Positions 1 through 7,789 of a stretch of 36,150 bases of DNA are shown in pieces. The notes under the pieces were generated by a model that saw only the letters and a list, made by a program, of their open reading frames with translations, had not been told where the DNA came from and ran no database searches. The position numbers and the translations under genes were made by a program. The DNA comes from Solobacterium sp. (GTDB lineage: Bacteria; Bacillota_I; Bacilli_A; Erysipelotrichales; Erysipelotrichaceae): the NCBI GenBank assembly GCA_024696355.1, contig JAILGV010000033.1:1-36150 (forward strand), in the 5' to 3' direction. Positions within the stretch are counted from its first letter, which is position 1; each line of letters starts with the position of its first letter.

Positions 1-5
1 TGAAA

Positions 6-371
6 ATGAACGGCATGGAAAAAACGATGTATGAAACTGCGCACGGACTCGGAGATAAATCACTGACAGGTGAAATGTTCGGAGAAAATATATTTCTGCT
101 TTACCGCTGGCTTCGCAGACAGGGACTTGATGTTCATTATGCCCTGGGGAAGCGCAGCTGCATCAGGCATATGAAATACAGCAATAACGGAATTCTGCTG
201 TATTCCATGAAAAAGAATGCCCACTACACTGCTTATGATGTGCGGCCGGACGGAAGTCTTCATTTCTTTAATGCAGTTTACGGCAGGCAGCGGCATTATA
301 TGAATCCCGAAGAGTTCCTGAAAAAGTATTCCTTCTGGCCGAATACAATGCTGCTGTATGTAGAAAACTGA
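6..371 (+). CDS. C-terminal part of a possible C39/papain-fold protein (5' end may lie outside window)
   Basis: I do not firmly recognise this protein. The reading frame is open to the left edge of the window and no Shine-Dalgarno site is visible before the first ATG, so the 121 residues seen are probably the end of a longer protein. Residues 72-90 (AHYTAYDV, then FFNAVYG) resemble the His and Asn region of C39-like cysteine peptidase folds, with H73 and N89 as candidate catalytic residues. The cysteine that such an enzyme needs would lie upstream of the window. The segment around residues 27-46 (amphipathic, ending in GLDVHY) also fits that fold. It ends in a strong terminator that overlaps its stop codon. 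The function is uncertain; a bacteriocin-processing or housekeeping peptidase is only a guess. Confidence 0.5.
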   Translation: MNGMEKTMYETAHGLGDKSLTGEMFGENIFLLYRWLRRQGLDVHYALGKRSCIRHMKYSNNGILLYSMKKNAHYTAYDVRPDGSLHFFNAVYGRQRHYMNPEEFLKKYSFWPNTMLLYVEN

Positions 372-411
372 ATATATCCTCACCGGGGCTGAGGAACATA
401 TTCAGTTTTTT
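365..411 (+). terminator. Rho-independent terminator after the first gene
   Basis: A long inverted repeat starts inside the stop codon region: arms AAACTGAATAT and ATATTCAGTTT with an inner pair CCTCA/TGAGG, followed by a run of six T. It separates the first gene from the large surface protein. Confidence 0.85.
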
Positions 412-516
412 CGGTGTGCTTATACAGAGAATATATGCGGCAGGGTTGTCCGGCTGATGATTATCCTGTGAAGGGGACTGCAACACTGCGGCAGATGATT
501 TCTGCTTTGCCGTGAT

Positions 517-544
517 TTGCTTAATTTATGATTAATGGTAAAAT
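517..544 (+). promoter_or_regulatory. Sigma-A-type promoter for the surface protein gene, possibly leaderless
   Basis: The -35 box is TTGCTT (517-522), the spacer is 16 nt, and the -10 box is TAAAAT (539-544) preceded by TGG, an extended -10. The in-frame ATG at 552 starts 7 nt after the -10 box, so the transcript would begin at or next to the start codon. The alternative ATG at 528 lies between the two boxes and could not be translated from this promoter. Confidence 0.5.
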
Positions 545-551
545 TTTCGAT

Positions 552-3464
552 ATGGGTAAATTATTAATGAAAACGATTCTGTGCACGGCAGTCCTGATGA
601 TTGCTGCAGCGGAATCCGTACATGCTGAAGAAAACACCGGCGAACAGTCAGAGCCGTCTTATACCATTGTCGACTTTTCAGACAACACTGAAATAGGAAC
701 ATATGACAATGAATATCAGCTGAATCTGGATTACGAGGCAAAGCTTGATGAATATGACAATCTCGGCATAGTTAAGGACGGGACCGTTGTCAGGGCGGAA
801 TACGCTTCAGTTATTTTTCATACGGATGATGCCTGTGAATTTACCGTGAGCTATGAAAATGTCATAGACAGTCAGAGGAATGAACTGAACGGATGCTACG
901 GCATTGATGCGGCATATATCGATACCGATGACAGCGGCAAAGTTATATTTCAGATTTCCGGCGTCAGGGGAAAGACTTCAATTGATAATGTTGATATCGT
1001 TCCCATGCAGCAGATCAGCCGCAGACTGTCGATGTATTATGTGCAGGACGGGCAGATTTATCATGAAATCAAAACGGAGATGGACGATGATCTGTACTCC
1101 TATATTTACTGTCTCGGAGAAGCTCCCGGATATCTGAATGAGCATGAATATTATTACAGCTATGACGGTCATTATTTCTATGAGGACGGCGGTTTTACCG
1201 TGCTTGTTGATGATCTGAAAAATGATACGCATGAAAATGCAGTGAATCCGGACAGTCCCTGGTACTGCTATTATCAGTTTGTTTCACACAGGACGCTGAC
1301 CAATGTCACCTTTAAAGAGATGAATGACGCCCTGACAGGCCCGATGGGCATCAAAGGCACGATTGATACTTACCAGGACAATGAGCAGGACGGTTCCGAC
1401 GATACGCTTACCAGAAGCCAGTATTACGGCAATCTTGAGGCATTCTGGCAGTATCAGTATGAATACGGTGCAAATGCACTGATGATGCTTGCGGTATCCG
1501 TCAACGAGTCCGCTTTCGGCAGAAGCGCTCTCAGTTTTACAAAGAACAATCTCTTCGCCCATGCAGCATATGATACACAGGCAGAGGCAGATGCGAACCG
1601 GTATTCAGGCATCACAAACTCTGTATATGCTCATGCCAGATATTATATTTCCGGTTCTTATGCCAGTCCCATGAAGGCACAGTTCCACGGAAGCTTTTTC
1701 GGCAACAAGTCGGCAGGGATGAACGTCAAGTATTCTTCCGATCCGTACTGGGGTGAGAAAAGTGCCTCCCAGTATTATCAGCTTGATCAGATGTTCGGCC
1801 TGAAGGACTTTAATTCGCAGGTGCTTGCCGTCAGAACCGTGGAATCAGACACTGATGTTTATCAGTATCCGGACGGATCAACGATTCTATACAAAACCGG
1901 GACAATGCCCGACATGGCATTTACCGTGATCGGCGAGGTTTCCGATGAAAACGGTGACTGGTATGCGGTTCAGTGCGAGGCAACGCTGAATGACGAAAAG
2001 AAAGTGGATCTGGATTATCTGTATGATTTCAGGAATGATGTCGGATATATCAGGAAGAATGCCGTGCAGCTTGTTCTCAATGAGCGCAGGATACCGGAAA
2101 AGGAATATGCACTGGTGACTTTTGAATCTGACGGCGGTGCTTTTGCCGGCGGTGAGGAAAATGTTTCCTATACGATCGAAACCGGCAGTGATGCCGTAAT
2201 AACCGGACCTGAAAAGGCCCATTCTCTGTTTGAAAAATGGGATATGGATACCGGGAATATCGATGCGGATATTGTATATACAGCTGAATACCGTGATGTG
2301 TCCGGAATTGAGATCAGCTCGATGCCCAAAACCGATTATGAGCTGAATGACCGTGTGGATCTTAAGGGCGGCAAAGTAACGGTTATATTTAAAGACGGAA
2401 GCAGGGAAACATATGACATGACAACGTCCATGCTTTCCGGTTTTGATCTTACCAAAGCAGGTGATCAGCAGATTGCTGTGACTTTTGCCGGATGCACCGT
2501 CATGTATCCGATCAGCGTCAGCGCTGAAAAGGATTCCATGAGAGCCGTGATCAAGGAAAAGATCGTGAACGCCATCGAAAAATACCGTGACACCGAAACT
2601 CTCGCTGAAGAAGAGGCTGAGAAGATCATTGCTCTGAAGAAAGAGATCGACAGCAATGTTCTTCCCTATCTGACACAGGCACAGATGCGTCAGTTTGACA
2701 AAATCTGCTGGAAAGCTTATCAGGACAGAATCAAATACGTAGTCGACAGGAACAGCTACCGTCTGGGCGTTTCCGGATTATGTGTATCGCTTCCTCTCGG
2801 GAATTCTCTTGAAAAAGATAAGTATGATGCGGATACGTACCGTATCCGGATTACCGAGGGAATTGAAGAAGAGCATGCTGCAGCGTTTGCGGATATTCTG
2901 GAGAGCAGAAACTGCAGGGATATGGGTGCATTCACGGTAACGCTTCTGAAAAATATGGAGGAGACGGAGATATCAGATCCGCTGGTTTATACGATTGCAC
3001 TGCCGAAGCATTCCGAAGCAGGGGATGTATTTACCGTCATGTATTATGACAAAACAGACGGGGATATCGAATTGTGCTATACGAGACAGACTGAGAATAC
3101 GATCAGCTTTATGTCTGCACATACAGGCGAATTTGTTCTGACAGCCAGAAGAACCTCCAACCACTACCAGGGAACAGATCCCGTTGAAACGTTCTCCCAT
3201 GAGCGCAGTTCAAAAGATCTTGAGCTTATGCTTGCCAAATATGTAGGCATCGCGGCAGGTGCCCTGATTCTCTGGCTTCTCATCAGACTTCTGATAGAAT
3301 ACAGAAGCAGGAAATTTGCAGCAAGAAGACATGAAGAGAATACGGAAAAAGTGATCAGGGATCATACTGATCTCGAAGTAACGCAGGCAATCGAAATTCT
3401 TAATACACAGGTGCTTTCGCTGCAGGATATAGAAAAGGCGGCACAGGAAGAAGATAAATCATGA
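552..3464 (+). CDS. Secreted, membrane-anchored protein with glucosaminidase-like, SH3-like and Ig-like domains
   Basis: Predicted peptidoglycan hydrolase of about 970 residues on the outer cell surface. From the ATG at 552 there is a signal peptide (basic start, hydrophobic core, cleavage near SVHA/EE). Residues about 290-415 resemble a GH73 N-acetylglucosaminidase domain, with AVSVNESAFGRS holding the likely catalytic Glu (E319), then NNLFAH and a tyrosine-rich region. An SH3-like stretch follows (about 425-512, ending GYIRKNAVQLV), then an InlB-type repeat (about 525-580) and a Big_3-like Ig domain (about 582-655, KGGKVTVIFKDGSRETY). A helical segment precedes a transmembrane helix (about 896-916) and a charged cytoplasmic tail of about 50 residues. 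The last four bases overlap the next gene. Starts at 528 and 567 are alternatives; none has a clear Shine-Dalgarno site. Catalytic residue and domain limits are inferred by eye. Confidence 0.75.
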   Translation: MGKLLMKTILCTAVLMIAAAESVHAEENTGEQSEPSYTIVDFSDNTEIGTYDNEYQLNLDYEAKLDEYDNLGIVKDGTVVRAEYASVIFHTDDACEFTVSYENVIDSQRNELNGCYGIDAAYIDTDDSGKVIFQISGVRGKTSIDNVDIVPMQQISRRLSMYYVQDGQIYHEIKTEMDDDLYSYIYCLGEAPGYLNEHEYYYSYDGHYFYEDGGFTVLVDDLKNDTHENAVNPDSPWYCYYQFVSHRTLTNVTFKEMNDALTGPMGIKGTIDTYQDNEQDGSDDTLTRSQYYGNLEAFWQYQYEYGANALMMLAVSVNESAFGRSALSFTKNNLFAHAAYDTQAEADANRYSGITNSVYAHARYYISGSYASPMKAQFHGSFFGNKSAGMNVKYSSDPYWGEKSASQYYQLDQMFGLKDFNSQVLAVRTVESDTDVYQYPDGSTILYKTGTMPDMAFTVIGEVSDENGDWYAVQCEATLNDEKKVDLDYLYDFRNDVGYIRKNAVQLVLNERRIPEKEYALVTFESDGGAFAGGEENVSYTIETGSDAVITGPEKAHSLFEKWDMDTGNIDADIVYTAEYRDVSGIEISSMPKTDYELNDRVDLKGGKVTVIFKDGSRETYDMTTSMLSGFDLTKAGDQQIAVTFAGCTVMYPISVSAEKDSMRAVIKEKIVNAIEKYRDTETLAEEEAEKIIALKKEIDSNVLPYLTQAQMRQFDKICWKAYQDRIKYVVDRNSYRLGVSGLCVSLPLGNSLEKDKYDADTYRIRITEGIEEEHAAAFADILESRNCRDMGAFTVTLLKNMEETEISDPLVYTIALPKHSEAGDVFTVMYYDKTDGDIELCYTRQTENTISFMSAHTGEFVLTARRTSNHYQGTDPVETFSHERSSKDLELMLAKYVGIAAGALILWLLIRLLIEYRSRKFAARRHEENTEKVIRDHTDLEVTQAIEILNTQVLSLQDIEKAAQEEDKS

Positions 3465-3742
3465 TTAATACGATTGCAGATATAGATGATATTGAGTTTG
3501 AGCAGAGAGATCCCGGCAATGTACTGTATGAAAGCATTAAAAAGCGCGGACTTGCGATTGCCGTAAAAGTCAACCGGAAGGAAGACGGAACTTTTCAATG
3601 CATTGACGGGCATAAAAGGCTCACTGCATGTATGATGCTGAAGGATGAATATCCGAAATTCAGAAGAATACCGGTGATGCTCATGAACGATTACAGCAAA
3701 GCCGGAAGCAGTTTCTGGGGGAATACGCAGAATCATCACTAG
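3461..3742 (+). CDS. Small ParB/sulfiredoxin-like domain protein
   Basis: This 93-residue protein matches the N-terminal ParB-type domain and nothing else. Residues about 22-35 (LYESIKKRGLAIAV) correspond to the conserved 'xSIxxxGxxxPixV' segment. Residues 47-57 (CIDGHKRLTAC) correspond to the 'xxGxRRlxAa' segment that in ParB forms the nucleotide-binding pocket. The DNA-binding helix-turn-helix and dimerisation domains of chromosomal ParB are missing, so it is not the chromosome partition protein. Its ATG overlaps the stop of the surface protein gene (ATGA), which suggests translational coupling. The pairing of a ParB-like protein with a wall-hydrolase gene is unusual. Whether it binds CTP, ATP or DNA cannot be told from sequence alone. 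Confidence 0.65.
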   Translation: MINTIADIDDIEFEQRDPGNVLYESIKKRGLAIAVKVNRKEDGTFQCIDGHKRLTACMMLKDEYPKFRRIPVMLMNDYSKAGSSFWGNTQNHH

Positions 3743-3750
3743 GAGGTATT

Positions 3751-4488
3751 ATGGCAGAACGTTTACAGAAAATCATAGCGGCAAGCGGACTTGCCTCCAG
3801 GCGGAAAGCTGAGGATATGATCCGGGAGGGCCGTGTTGCAGTCAACGGAAAAGTGATTACGGAACTGGGTTTTCAGGCTGAATCTTCTGATACTGTAACG
3901 GTTGACGGGAAAGCACTCACCAAAGAGGAAAAAGTATATTATCTGATGAACAAGCCGAAGCATACGCTCTGTACTGTTTCGGATGATAAGGACCGTGATA
4001 CGGTAATGCAGTATATCGATGACAGGCACCGCATTTTCCCTGTCGGAAGACTCGACTTTGAAACGACCGGGCTTCTGCTGCTGACCAATGACGGCGATTT
4101 CTCATATAAAATGACGCATCCCCGGCATCATATTCCCAAGACATACGAGTGTGCGGTCAACGGTGTGCTGACGGACCAGCAGGCGCGCATGCTGAGCAGG
4201 GGAATCGAACTGGAAGACGGGAAAACACTTCCGGCTGAAGTATTCATCGTCAAAAGAAACGAAAACAAAAACAAGACCGTACTTTACATTACGATCTTTG
4301 AAGGAAGAAACAGGGAAGTACGGAGAATGATGGAGTATTTCGGATTTGAAGTGACGCGCCTTGACAGAAAGCAGTTCGGATTTCTGACATACGGAAATCT
4401 CAGACAGGGACAGTACAGGAAACTCCGTATGTTTGAAGTCAGACAGCTGATCAGACTGGCGGATGAAGGTGCTGCCGTGCAGGACTAG
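3751..4488 (+). CDS. rluB: RluB/RsuA-family rRNA pseudouridine synthase
   Basis: Converts a uridine in rRNA to pseudouridine; in Bacillus-type bacteria RluB acts on 23S rRNA near position 2605. The S4 RNA-binding domain covers residues 3-45 (ERLQKIIAASGLASRRKAED, then GRVAVNG). The catalytic motif is GRLDFETTGLLLLTNDGD with the nucleophile D102. The C-terminal GRNREVRRM motif (about residues 189-197) is typical of the family. Length 245 residues is normal. The start is set by an ideal AGGAGGT seven bases upstream. It may be co-transcribed with the two genes before it, since only 8 nt separate it from the ParB-like gene. Its stop overlaps the stop of the convergent rqcH gene by 3 nt, and no hairpin terminator is visible there. 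The exact target within the RluB/RluE/RluF/RsuA group is inferred. Confidence 0.93.
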   Translation: MAERLQKIIAASGLASRRKAEDMIREGRVAVNGKVITELGFQAESSDTVTVDGKALTKEEKVYYLMNKPKHTLCTVSDDKDRDTVMQYIDDRHRIFPVGRLDFETTGLLLLTNDGDFSYKMTHPRHHIPKTYECAVNGVLTDQQARMLSRGIELEDGKTLPAEVFIVKRNENKNKTVLYITIFEGRNREVRRMMEYFGFEVTRLDRKQFGFLTYGNLRQGQYRKLRMFEVRQLIRLADEGAAVQD

Positions 4489-6131
4489 CCGGTAACAACA
4501 CCATGTGCTGAAAGTGCTGCGGCATCGGGATCAATATAGATTGTTTTATAAGAACCAAGCTGCACCATACCCGGTTTACCGCCGGGTATTTTTTTCAGGG
4601 CGGACACCCTGCAGTAGTTCACCGGAACTGATGAGGAATTTCTTCCTTTGGAAAAGTATGCGGCAAGGCATGCAGCAAAGCGCAGGGTCTCTTCGCCGGG
4701 ATTTTCGGTATGGATTACGACATGAGATCCGTGATAATCCTTGGCATGCAGCCAGATGTCACTTTTGCGGCAGCGGTGCCAGGTAAGAGCCTCGTTCTGA
4801 AGATTGTTCTTTCCGTATGAAATCTGCACTCCGTTAAAGATGACCGTGTGCGGCTGTACCTCTTCATTTTTCTTTTTGCGCCGGTTCCTGCGGCCGCGCT
4901 TTTCGTCCATATAGCCGCCTTTGACGAGCTCCTGCCTGATCTGCTCGGCAGTATCAAAATCGGCAAGATCAAGCTGTTCAATAAGTCCTTCAAAATAGCT
5001 GATCTCGGTGCTGCAGATTTCGATCTGCTCCTGCAGATATTTCTGTCCTTTTTTCAGCTTGCTGTATTTCTGATAGCATTTCTGTGCATTCCGCTTACCG
5101 TCAAGGCGGGGATCAAGCGGTACCGCAACAAGACTGCCTGTTTCGTAATCTTCAAGTTCAATTGAAGTTTTTCCCTTTGTGTCACCGACTCCGTAAACAT
5201 AGAGAAGTTCACCGTATTTGTTCCAGCGGTCACAGTCCATCGCTTCGTCATATTCTTTCAGAAGACGGGGATATTTGAGCTTCTGATGCTTCAGTTCACG
5301 CTTTACGACATGATATATATCACCGCTGATCTGTTTGATGCGGTCTTTTTCTTCTTTGTGATAGTAAAGAACATCAAATCCCTCAAAAAGGGGATATTCC
5401 GTACAGGGACCGACTGATTTCAGATCTATGCAGTGAAAAGGAGGATTATCGCTGCCGCCGGCAATAAAAATCGAAGTGCTGTCCTGAATTTCCTTCATGA
5501 AATCAGAAAAGCTCTGTCCGCGTGACATACGGTATTCAGCTTCCTTTGAAAGAAACGGGGAAAAGCCGGAAAACTGCTGTGTCAGCGATTTTCCTTCCTC
5601 AATATGAGGATCCTCGAACGGATTGCGCTTATCCTGTGCTGGAGTTTCCTTAAACCGGGCACCGGGATGAAGGATACGCCGGGAATTCTCAAACGGAGGA
5701 ATGCGCTTCAGGGCATCAATGATGATATTGTCCCGGCTGACGAGAATGACGTTGGCATATTTCCCCATAAGTTCAACATACAGGTATATGGTTTCCGCAT
5801 CACCCAGGTCATTGCGTCTTCTGATATTCATTACGCACCAGCGGTCCAGATTTTTCTGTTCGATGCCTGTGATCGTCGCACCTTCCAGATATTTCCTGAG
5901 AACCATTACGAAATTGGACGGTTCATCAGGCGTCGGATAATTTTTTTCTGTTATGAGCATTCTGTTATACTGACTGTGACAGGAGATCATCAGCTGAGCT
6001 TTTCCGTACCTGCCGTGAATCTGAAAAAGCACTTCGGAAGAAGCGATCTGATATATTTTCTGAATTCTTGCCGGAAGATGTTCACAGATTCCGGGAATAA
6101 TTTTACAGAGCAGAATACCATCAAGTGCCAT
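4485..6131 (-). CDS. rqcH: Rqc2 homologue RqcH (NFACT family; formerly fibronectin-binding protein)
   Basis: RqcH binds stalled 50S subunits with peptidyl-tRNA and directs addition of C-terminal alanine tails that mark nascent chains for degradation. The 548-residue protein has the usual layout: NFACT-N (about 1-260), a helix-hairpin and coiled-coil centre (about 265-420, lysine-rich) and NFACT-R at the C-terminus (about 435-540, with WLHAKDYHGSHVVI). The DR motif needed for tRNA binding in Bacillus subtilis RqcH is present as D96-R97 (NLDRW), so tailing activity is expected. The start codon is preceded by GAGGT at a normal distance on the minus strand. A TATAAT -10 box lies about 20 bp upstream in the region shared with gmk. 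The older name refers to reported fibronectin binding in some species. Confidence 0.92.
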   Translation of the reverse strand: MALDGILLCKIIPGICEHLPARIQKIYQIASSEVLFQIHGRYGKAQLMISCHSQYNRMLITEKNYPTPDEPSNFVMVLRKYLEGATITGIEQKNLDRWCVMNIRRRNDLGDAETIYLYVELMGKYANVILVSRDNIIIDALKRIPPFENSRRILHPGARFKETPAQDKRNPFEDPHIEEGKSLTQQFSGFSPFLSKEAEYRMSRGQSFSDFMKEIQDSTSIFIAGGSDNPPFHCIDLKSVGPCTEYPLFEGFDVLYYHKEEKDRIKQISGDIYHVVKRELKHQKLKYPRLLKEYDEAMDCDRWNKYGELLYVYGVGDTKGKTSIELEDYETGSLVAVPLDPRLDGKRNAQKCYQKYSKLKKGQKYLQEQIEICSTEISYFEGLIEQLDLADFDTAEQIRQELVKGGYMDEKRGRRNRRKKKNEEVQPHTVIFNGVQISYGKNNLQNEALTWHRCRKSDIWLHAKDYHGSHVVIHTENPGEETLRFAACLAAYFSKGRNSSSVPVNYCRVSALKKIPGGKPGMVQLGSYKTIYIDPDAAALSAHGVVTG

Positions 6132-6151
6132 TTGAATTTACCTCGTTAGAC

Positions 6152-6157
6152 ATTATA
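6152..6157 (-). promoter_or_regulatory. -10 box for rqcH, overlapping a possible gmk -10 box
   Basis: On the minus strand TATAAT lies 20 bp before the rqcH start; its -35 box is poor. On the plus strand TATATC (6154-6159) with TTGAAT (6132-6137) at 16 nt spacing could serve gmk. The two -10 boxes overlap, so the two polymerases would compete. Confidence 0.45.
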
Positions 6158-6173
6158 TCATGATTGACGAAGC

Positions 6174-6193
6174 AACCTTATGCTAGTAAGGTT
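6174..6193 (+). repeat. 7-bp perfect inverted repeat before gmk
   Basis: Arms AACCTTA (6174-6180) and TAAGGTT (6187-6193) flank the 6-nt loop TGCTAG. It lies 25 nt before the gmk start codon, in the likely 5' untranslated region. There is no T-run, so it is a candidate operator or mRNA hairpin and not a terminator. Confidence 0.5.
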
Positions 6194-6218
6194 ATTAGAA
6201 AGAAACGGAGTTATTAAT

Positions 6219-6794
6219 ATGAAAGACAAAGGGCTGTTAATAGTTATAAGCGGACCTTCCGGTGTAGGAAAGGGAACTGTTCTGAATGAGTTTATCAATG
6301 ATGAGGATCTGAAGCTTTCCTATTCTGTTTCAATGACAACAAGAGAAATGCGTCCCGGAGAAGCAGACGGTGTAAATTATTACTTTGTTTCCAAAGAAGA
6401 ATTCCAGAAGACGATCAACGAAGGCGGACTTCTTGAATGGACGGAATTTGTGGGCAATTATTACGGGACACCGCTGGCTGCCGTTGAGAAACTCAGAAAC
6501 GAAGGACGGAATGTCCTGCTTGAGATTGAAGTGAACGGGTGCCGTCAGGTTGTTGAAAAAGTTCCCGATGCACTGACGATTTTCATTGTTCCGCCCAGTA
6601 TGGAGGAACTGGAAAAGAGAATCCGCGGCAGAAGCACGGAACCTGAGGAAATTGTTCAGCAGAGGCTTGCCAAGGCGGCCAGGGAATTAAAGCAGACCGG
6701 AAACTACAGGTATGTTGTATGCAATGATGATGTAAAACTTGCGGCAGACATCATCAGGGTTATTATCCGGCATCATATGGAACGCGATTTCTGA
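6219..6794 (+). CDS. gmk: Guanylate kinase
   Basis: Phosphorylates GMP to GDP with ATP in the cytoplasm, feeding GTP and (p)ppGpp pools. The P-loop GPSGVGKGTV lies at residues 12-21. The GMP-binding segment follows (SMTTREMRPGEADGVNYYFV, about residues 38-57), then EWTEFVGNYYGTP and the lid with RIRGRSTEP. The start at 6219 gives 191 residues, close to the usual length, and has ACGGAG at good spacing. An upstream in-frame ATG at 6180 lies inside the inverted repeat and lacks a ribosome site. The gene is followed directly by its own terminator. The rpoZ gene that often follows gmk in Bacillota is not here. Confidence 0.95.
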   Translation: MKDKGLLIVISGPSGVGKGTVLNEFINDEDLKLSYSVSMTTREMRPGEADGVNYYFVSKEEFQKTINEGGLLEWTEFVGNYYGTPLAAVEKLRNEGRNVLLEIEVNGCRQVVEKVPDALTIFIVPPSMEELEKRIRGRSTEPEEIVQQRLAKAARELKQTGNYRYVVCNDDVKLAADIIRVIIRHHMERDF

Positions 6795-6810
6795 TAAAAA
6801 TCAGGCTAAG

Positions 6811-6842
6811 GGATATCACATGTGATATCCTTTTTGTTTTTT
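6811..6842 (+). terminator. Terminator of gmk
   Basis: A perfect 20-nt palindrome (arms GGATATCACA and TGTGATATCC) is followed by TTTTTGTTTTTT, 16 nt after the gmk stop. Confidence 0.9.
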
Positions 6843-6868
6843 GGGAGAATGCAGGCAGGGAAGAATGC

Positions 6869-6904
6869 AAAAAAAAGACCGCATGCGTGACACATGCAGT
6901 CTTT
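6869..6904 (-). terminator. Terminator of rpsD (minus strand)
   Basis: Read on the minus strand, arms AAAGACTGCATG and CATGCGGTCTTT (one mismatch) are followed by a run of T. It lies just past the rpsD stop and shows that rpsD ends as its own unit. Confidence 0.9.
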
Positions 6905-6915
6905 ACTGAAAGGAC

Positions 6916-7518
6916 TTATCTGTTGTAGTATTCAACGATGAGTGCTTCGTTGATTTCCTGGTTCAGTTCAGAACGTTCAGGAATGCGTACATATACGCCT
7001 TTCTTGTTTTCCTTGTCGACTGTGACAAATGCAGGTGCTGCATAGTTGGAGTCGAGGGATTCATTGATCGGCTTCATGTTTCTTGCATTCTCACGGACTG
7101 CAATAACAGAACCTGTCTTGATCTGAGCGGAAGGGATATCAACTTTCTTTCCGTTTACTTCGATATGGCCGTGGTTGACGAGCTGTCTTGCAGCTTTGCG
7201 GGTTCTTGCAAATCCCATACGGTATACGAGATTGTCAAGTCTGCTCTCGAGCATAACCAGGAAGTTGTAGCCTGCCATACCTTCAAGTTTTGATGCTTTT
7301 TCGAATGTGTTGTAGAACTGGCGTTCATTTACTCCGTACATGTTGCGGACTCTCTGCTTTTCGCGAAGCTGTAATCCGTAGCCGCTGAGTTTAACGCGCT
7401 TTGTAGGGCCGTGCTGACCCGGAGCATAAGTTCTCTTCTTAAGCTCTTCGCCGGTTTCCAGAACGGAGAAGCTGAGCCTTCTGGCTTTCTTCCAAACCGG
7501 ACCTGTGTAACGTGCCAT
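6916..7518 (-). CDS. rpsD: 30S ribosomal protein S4
   Basis: S4 is a primary 16S rRNA-binding protein that nucleates assembly of the 30S body and takes part in decoding fidelity. The 200 residues match the usual length. The N-terminal domain starts [18 protein letters not shown] and includes [11 protein letters not shown]. The S4 RNA-binding domain spans about residues 90-155 ([20 protein letters not shown], then [13 protein letters not shown]). There is no zinc-binding cysteine set in the N-terminus, so this is the zinc-independent form. An AAGGAGG ribosome site lies 9 nt before the start. As in Bacillus subtilis, it is encoded apart from the main ribosomal operons, with its own promoter, a long leader and its own terminator, an arrangement that allows autogenous control. 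Confidence 0.98.
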   Translation of the reverse strand: MARYTGPVWKKARRLSFSVLETGEELKKRTYAPGQHGPTKRVKLSGYGLQLREKQRVRNMYGVNERQFYNTFEKASKLEGMAGYNFLVMLESRLDNLVYRMGFARTRKAARQLVNHGHIEVNGKKVDIPSAQIKTGSVIAVRENARNMKPINESLDSNYAAPAFVTVDKENKKGVYVRIPERSELNQEINEALIVEYYNR

Positions 7519-7686
7519 GTGTTATTTCCTCCTTATGACAACTGGCGAAACAACAACAGGTGCAGATCATCATCCAGCTGTGTTGTTATTATCCGTTTCA
7601 CTTTATGCAGCAAGTTACTCCGGTAAGAGAATATCCTCCTAACAACGCTTGACCTCATGACTCTGCATGCTGCCATTATTTGACGC
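7519..7686 (-). promoter_or_regulatory. rpsD 5' leader, candidate S4 autoregulatory region
   Basis: The untranslated leader from the promoter at 7693-7721 is about 165 nt. Just before the ribosome site it holds a stable hairpin (7550-7587, arms AACAACACAG and CTGTTGTTGTT on the minus strand). A second, perfect anti-16S sequence TTAGGAGGAT (near 7633-7641) has no start codon after it. In Bacillus subtilis S4 represses its own mRNA by binding such a leader; that this leader does so is inference. Confidence 0.5.
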
Positions 7687-7692
7687 TCAAAT

Positions 7693-7721
7693 AATATATC
7701 AAAAGCTAATATCAAAGTCAA
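7693..7721 (-). promoter_or_regulatory. Promoter of rpsD
   Basis: On the minus strand the -35 box TTGACT (7716-7721) and -10 box TATATT (7693-7698) are separated by exactly 17 nt. This is the strongest promoter in the intergenic region shared with ezrA. Confidence 0.8.
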
Positions 7722-7753
7722 CGGAAAGTGTGTGTCAGTAATACAGGATTCTG

Positions 7754-7762
7754 TGGTATTAT
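7754..7762 (+). promoter_or_regulatory. Extended -10 promoter of the ezrA operon
   Basis: TGG plus TATTAT forms an extended -10 box 27 nt before the ezrA start. The -35 region is weak, which fits extended -10 promoters. The start itself has GAGGTG at good spacing. Confidence 0.6.
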
Positions 7763-7789
7763 AGAACAGTATACGAATGAGGTGAATCA

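Noticed and set aside
3461-3742. Chromosomal partition protein ParB
   Set aside because: Only the N-terminal domain is present, with no helix-turn-helix, no ParA gene beside it and no parS-like sites noticed.
4505-6149. Plus-strand ORFs opposite rqcH (for example 5604-6149)
   Set aside because: They lie wholly opposite a well-supported conserved gene, have no ribosome site and do not resemble any family.
6795-6915. rpoZ (omega subunit) after gmk
   Set aside because: The 120 nt between gmk and rpsD contain only two terminators and no reading frame of the right kind.
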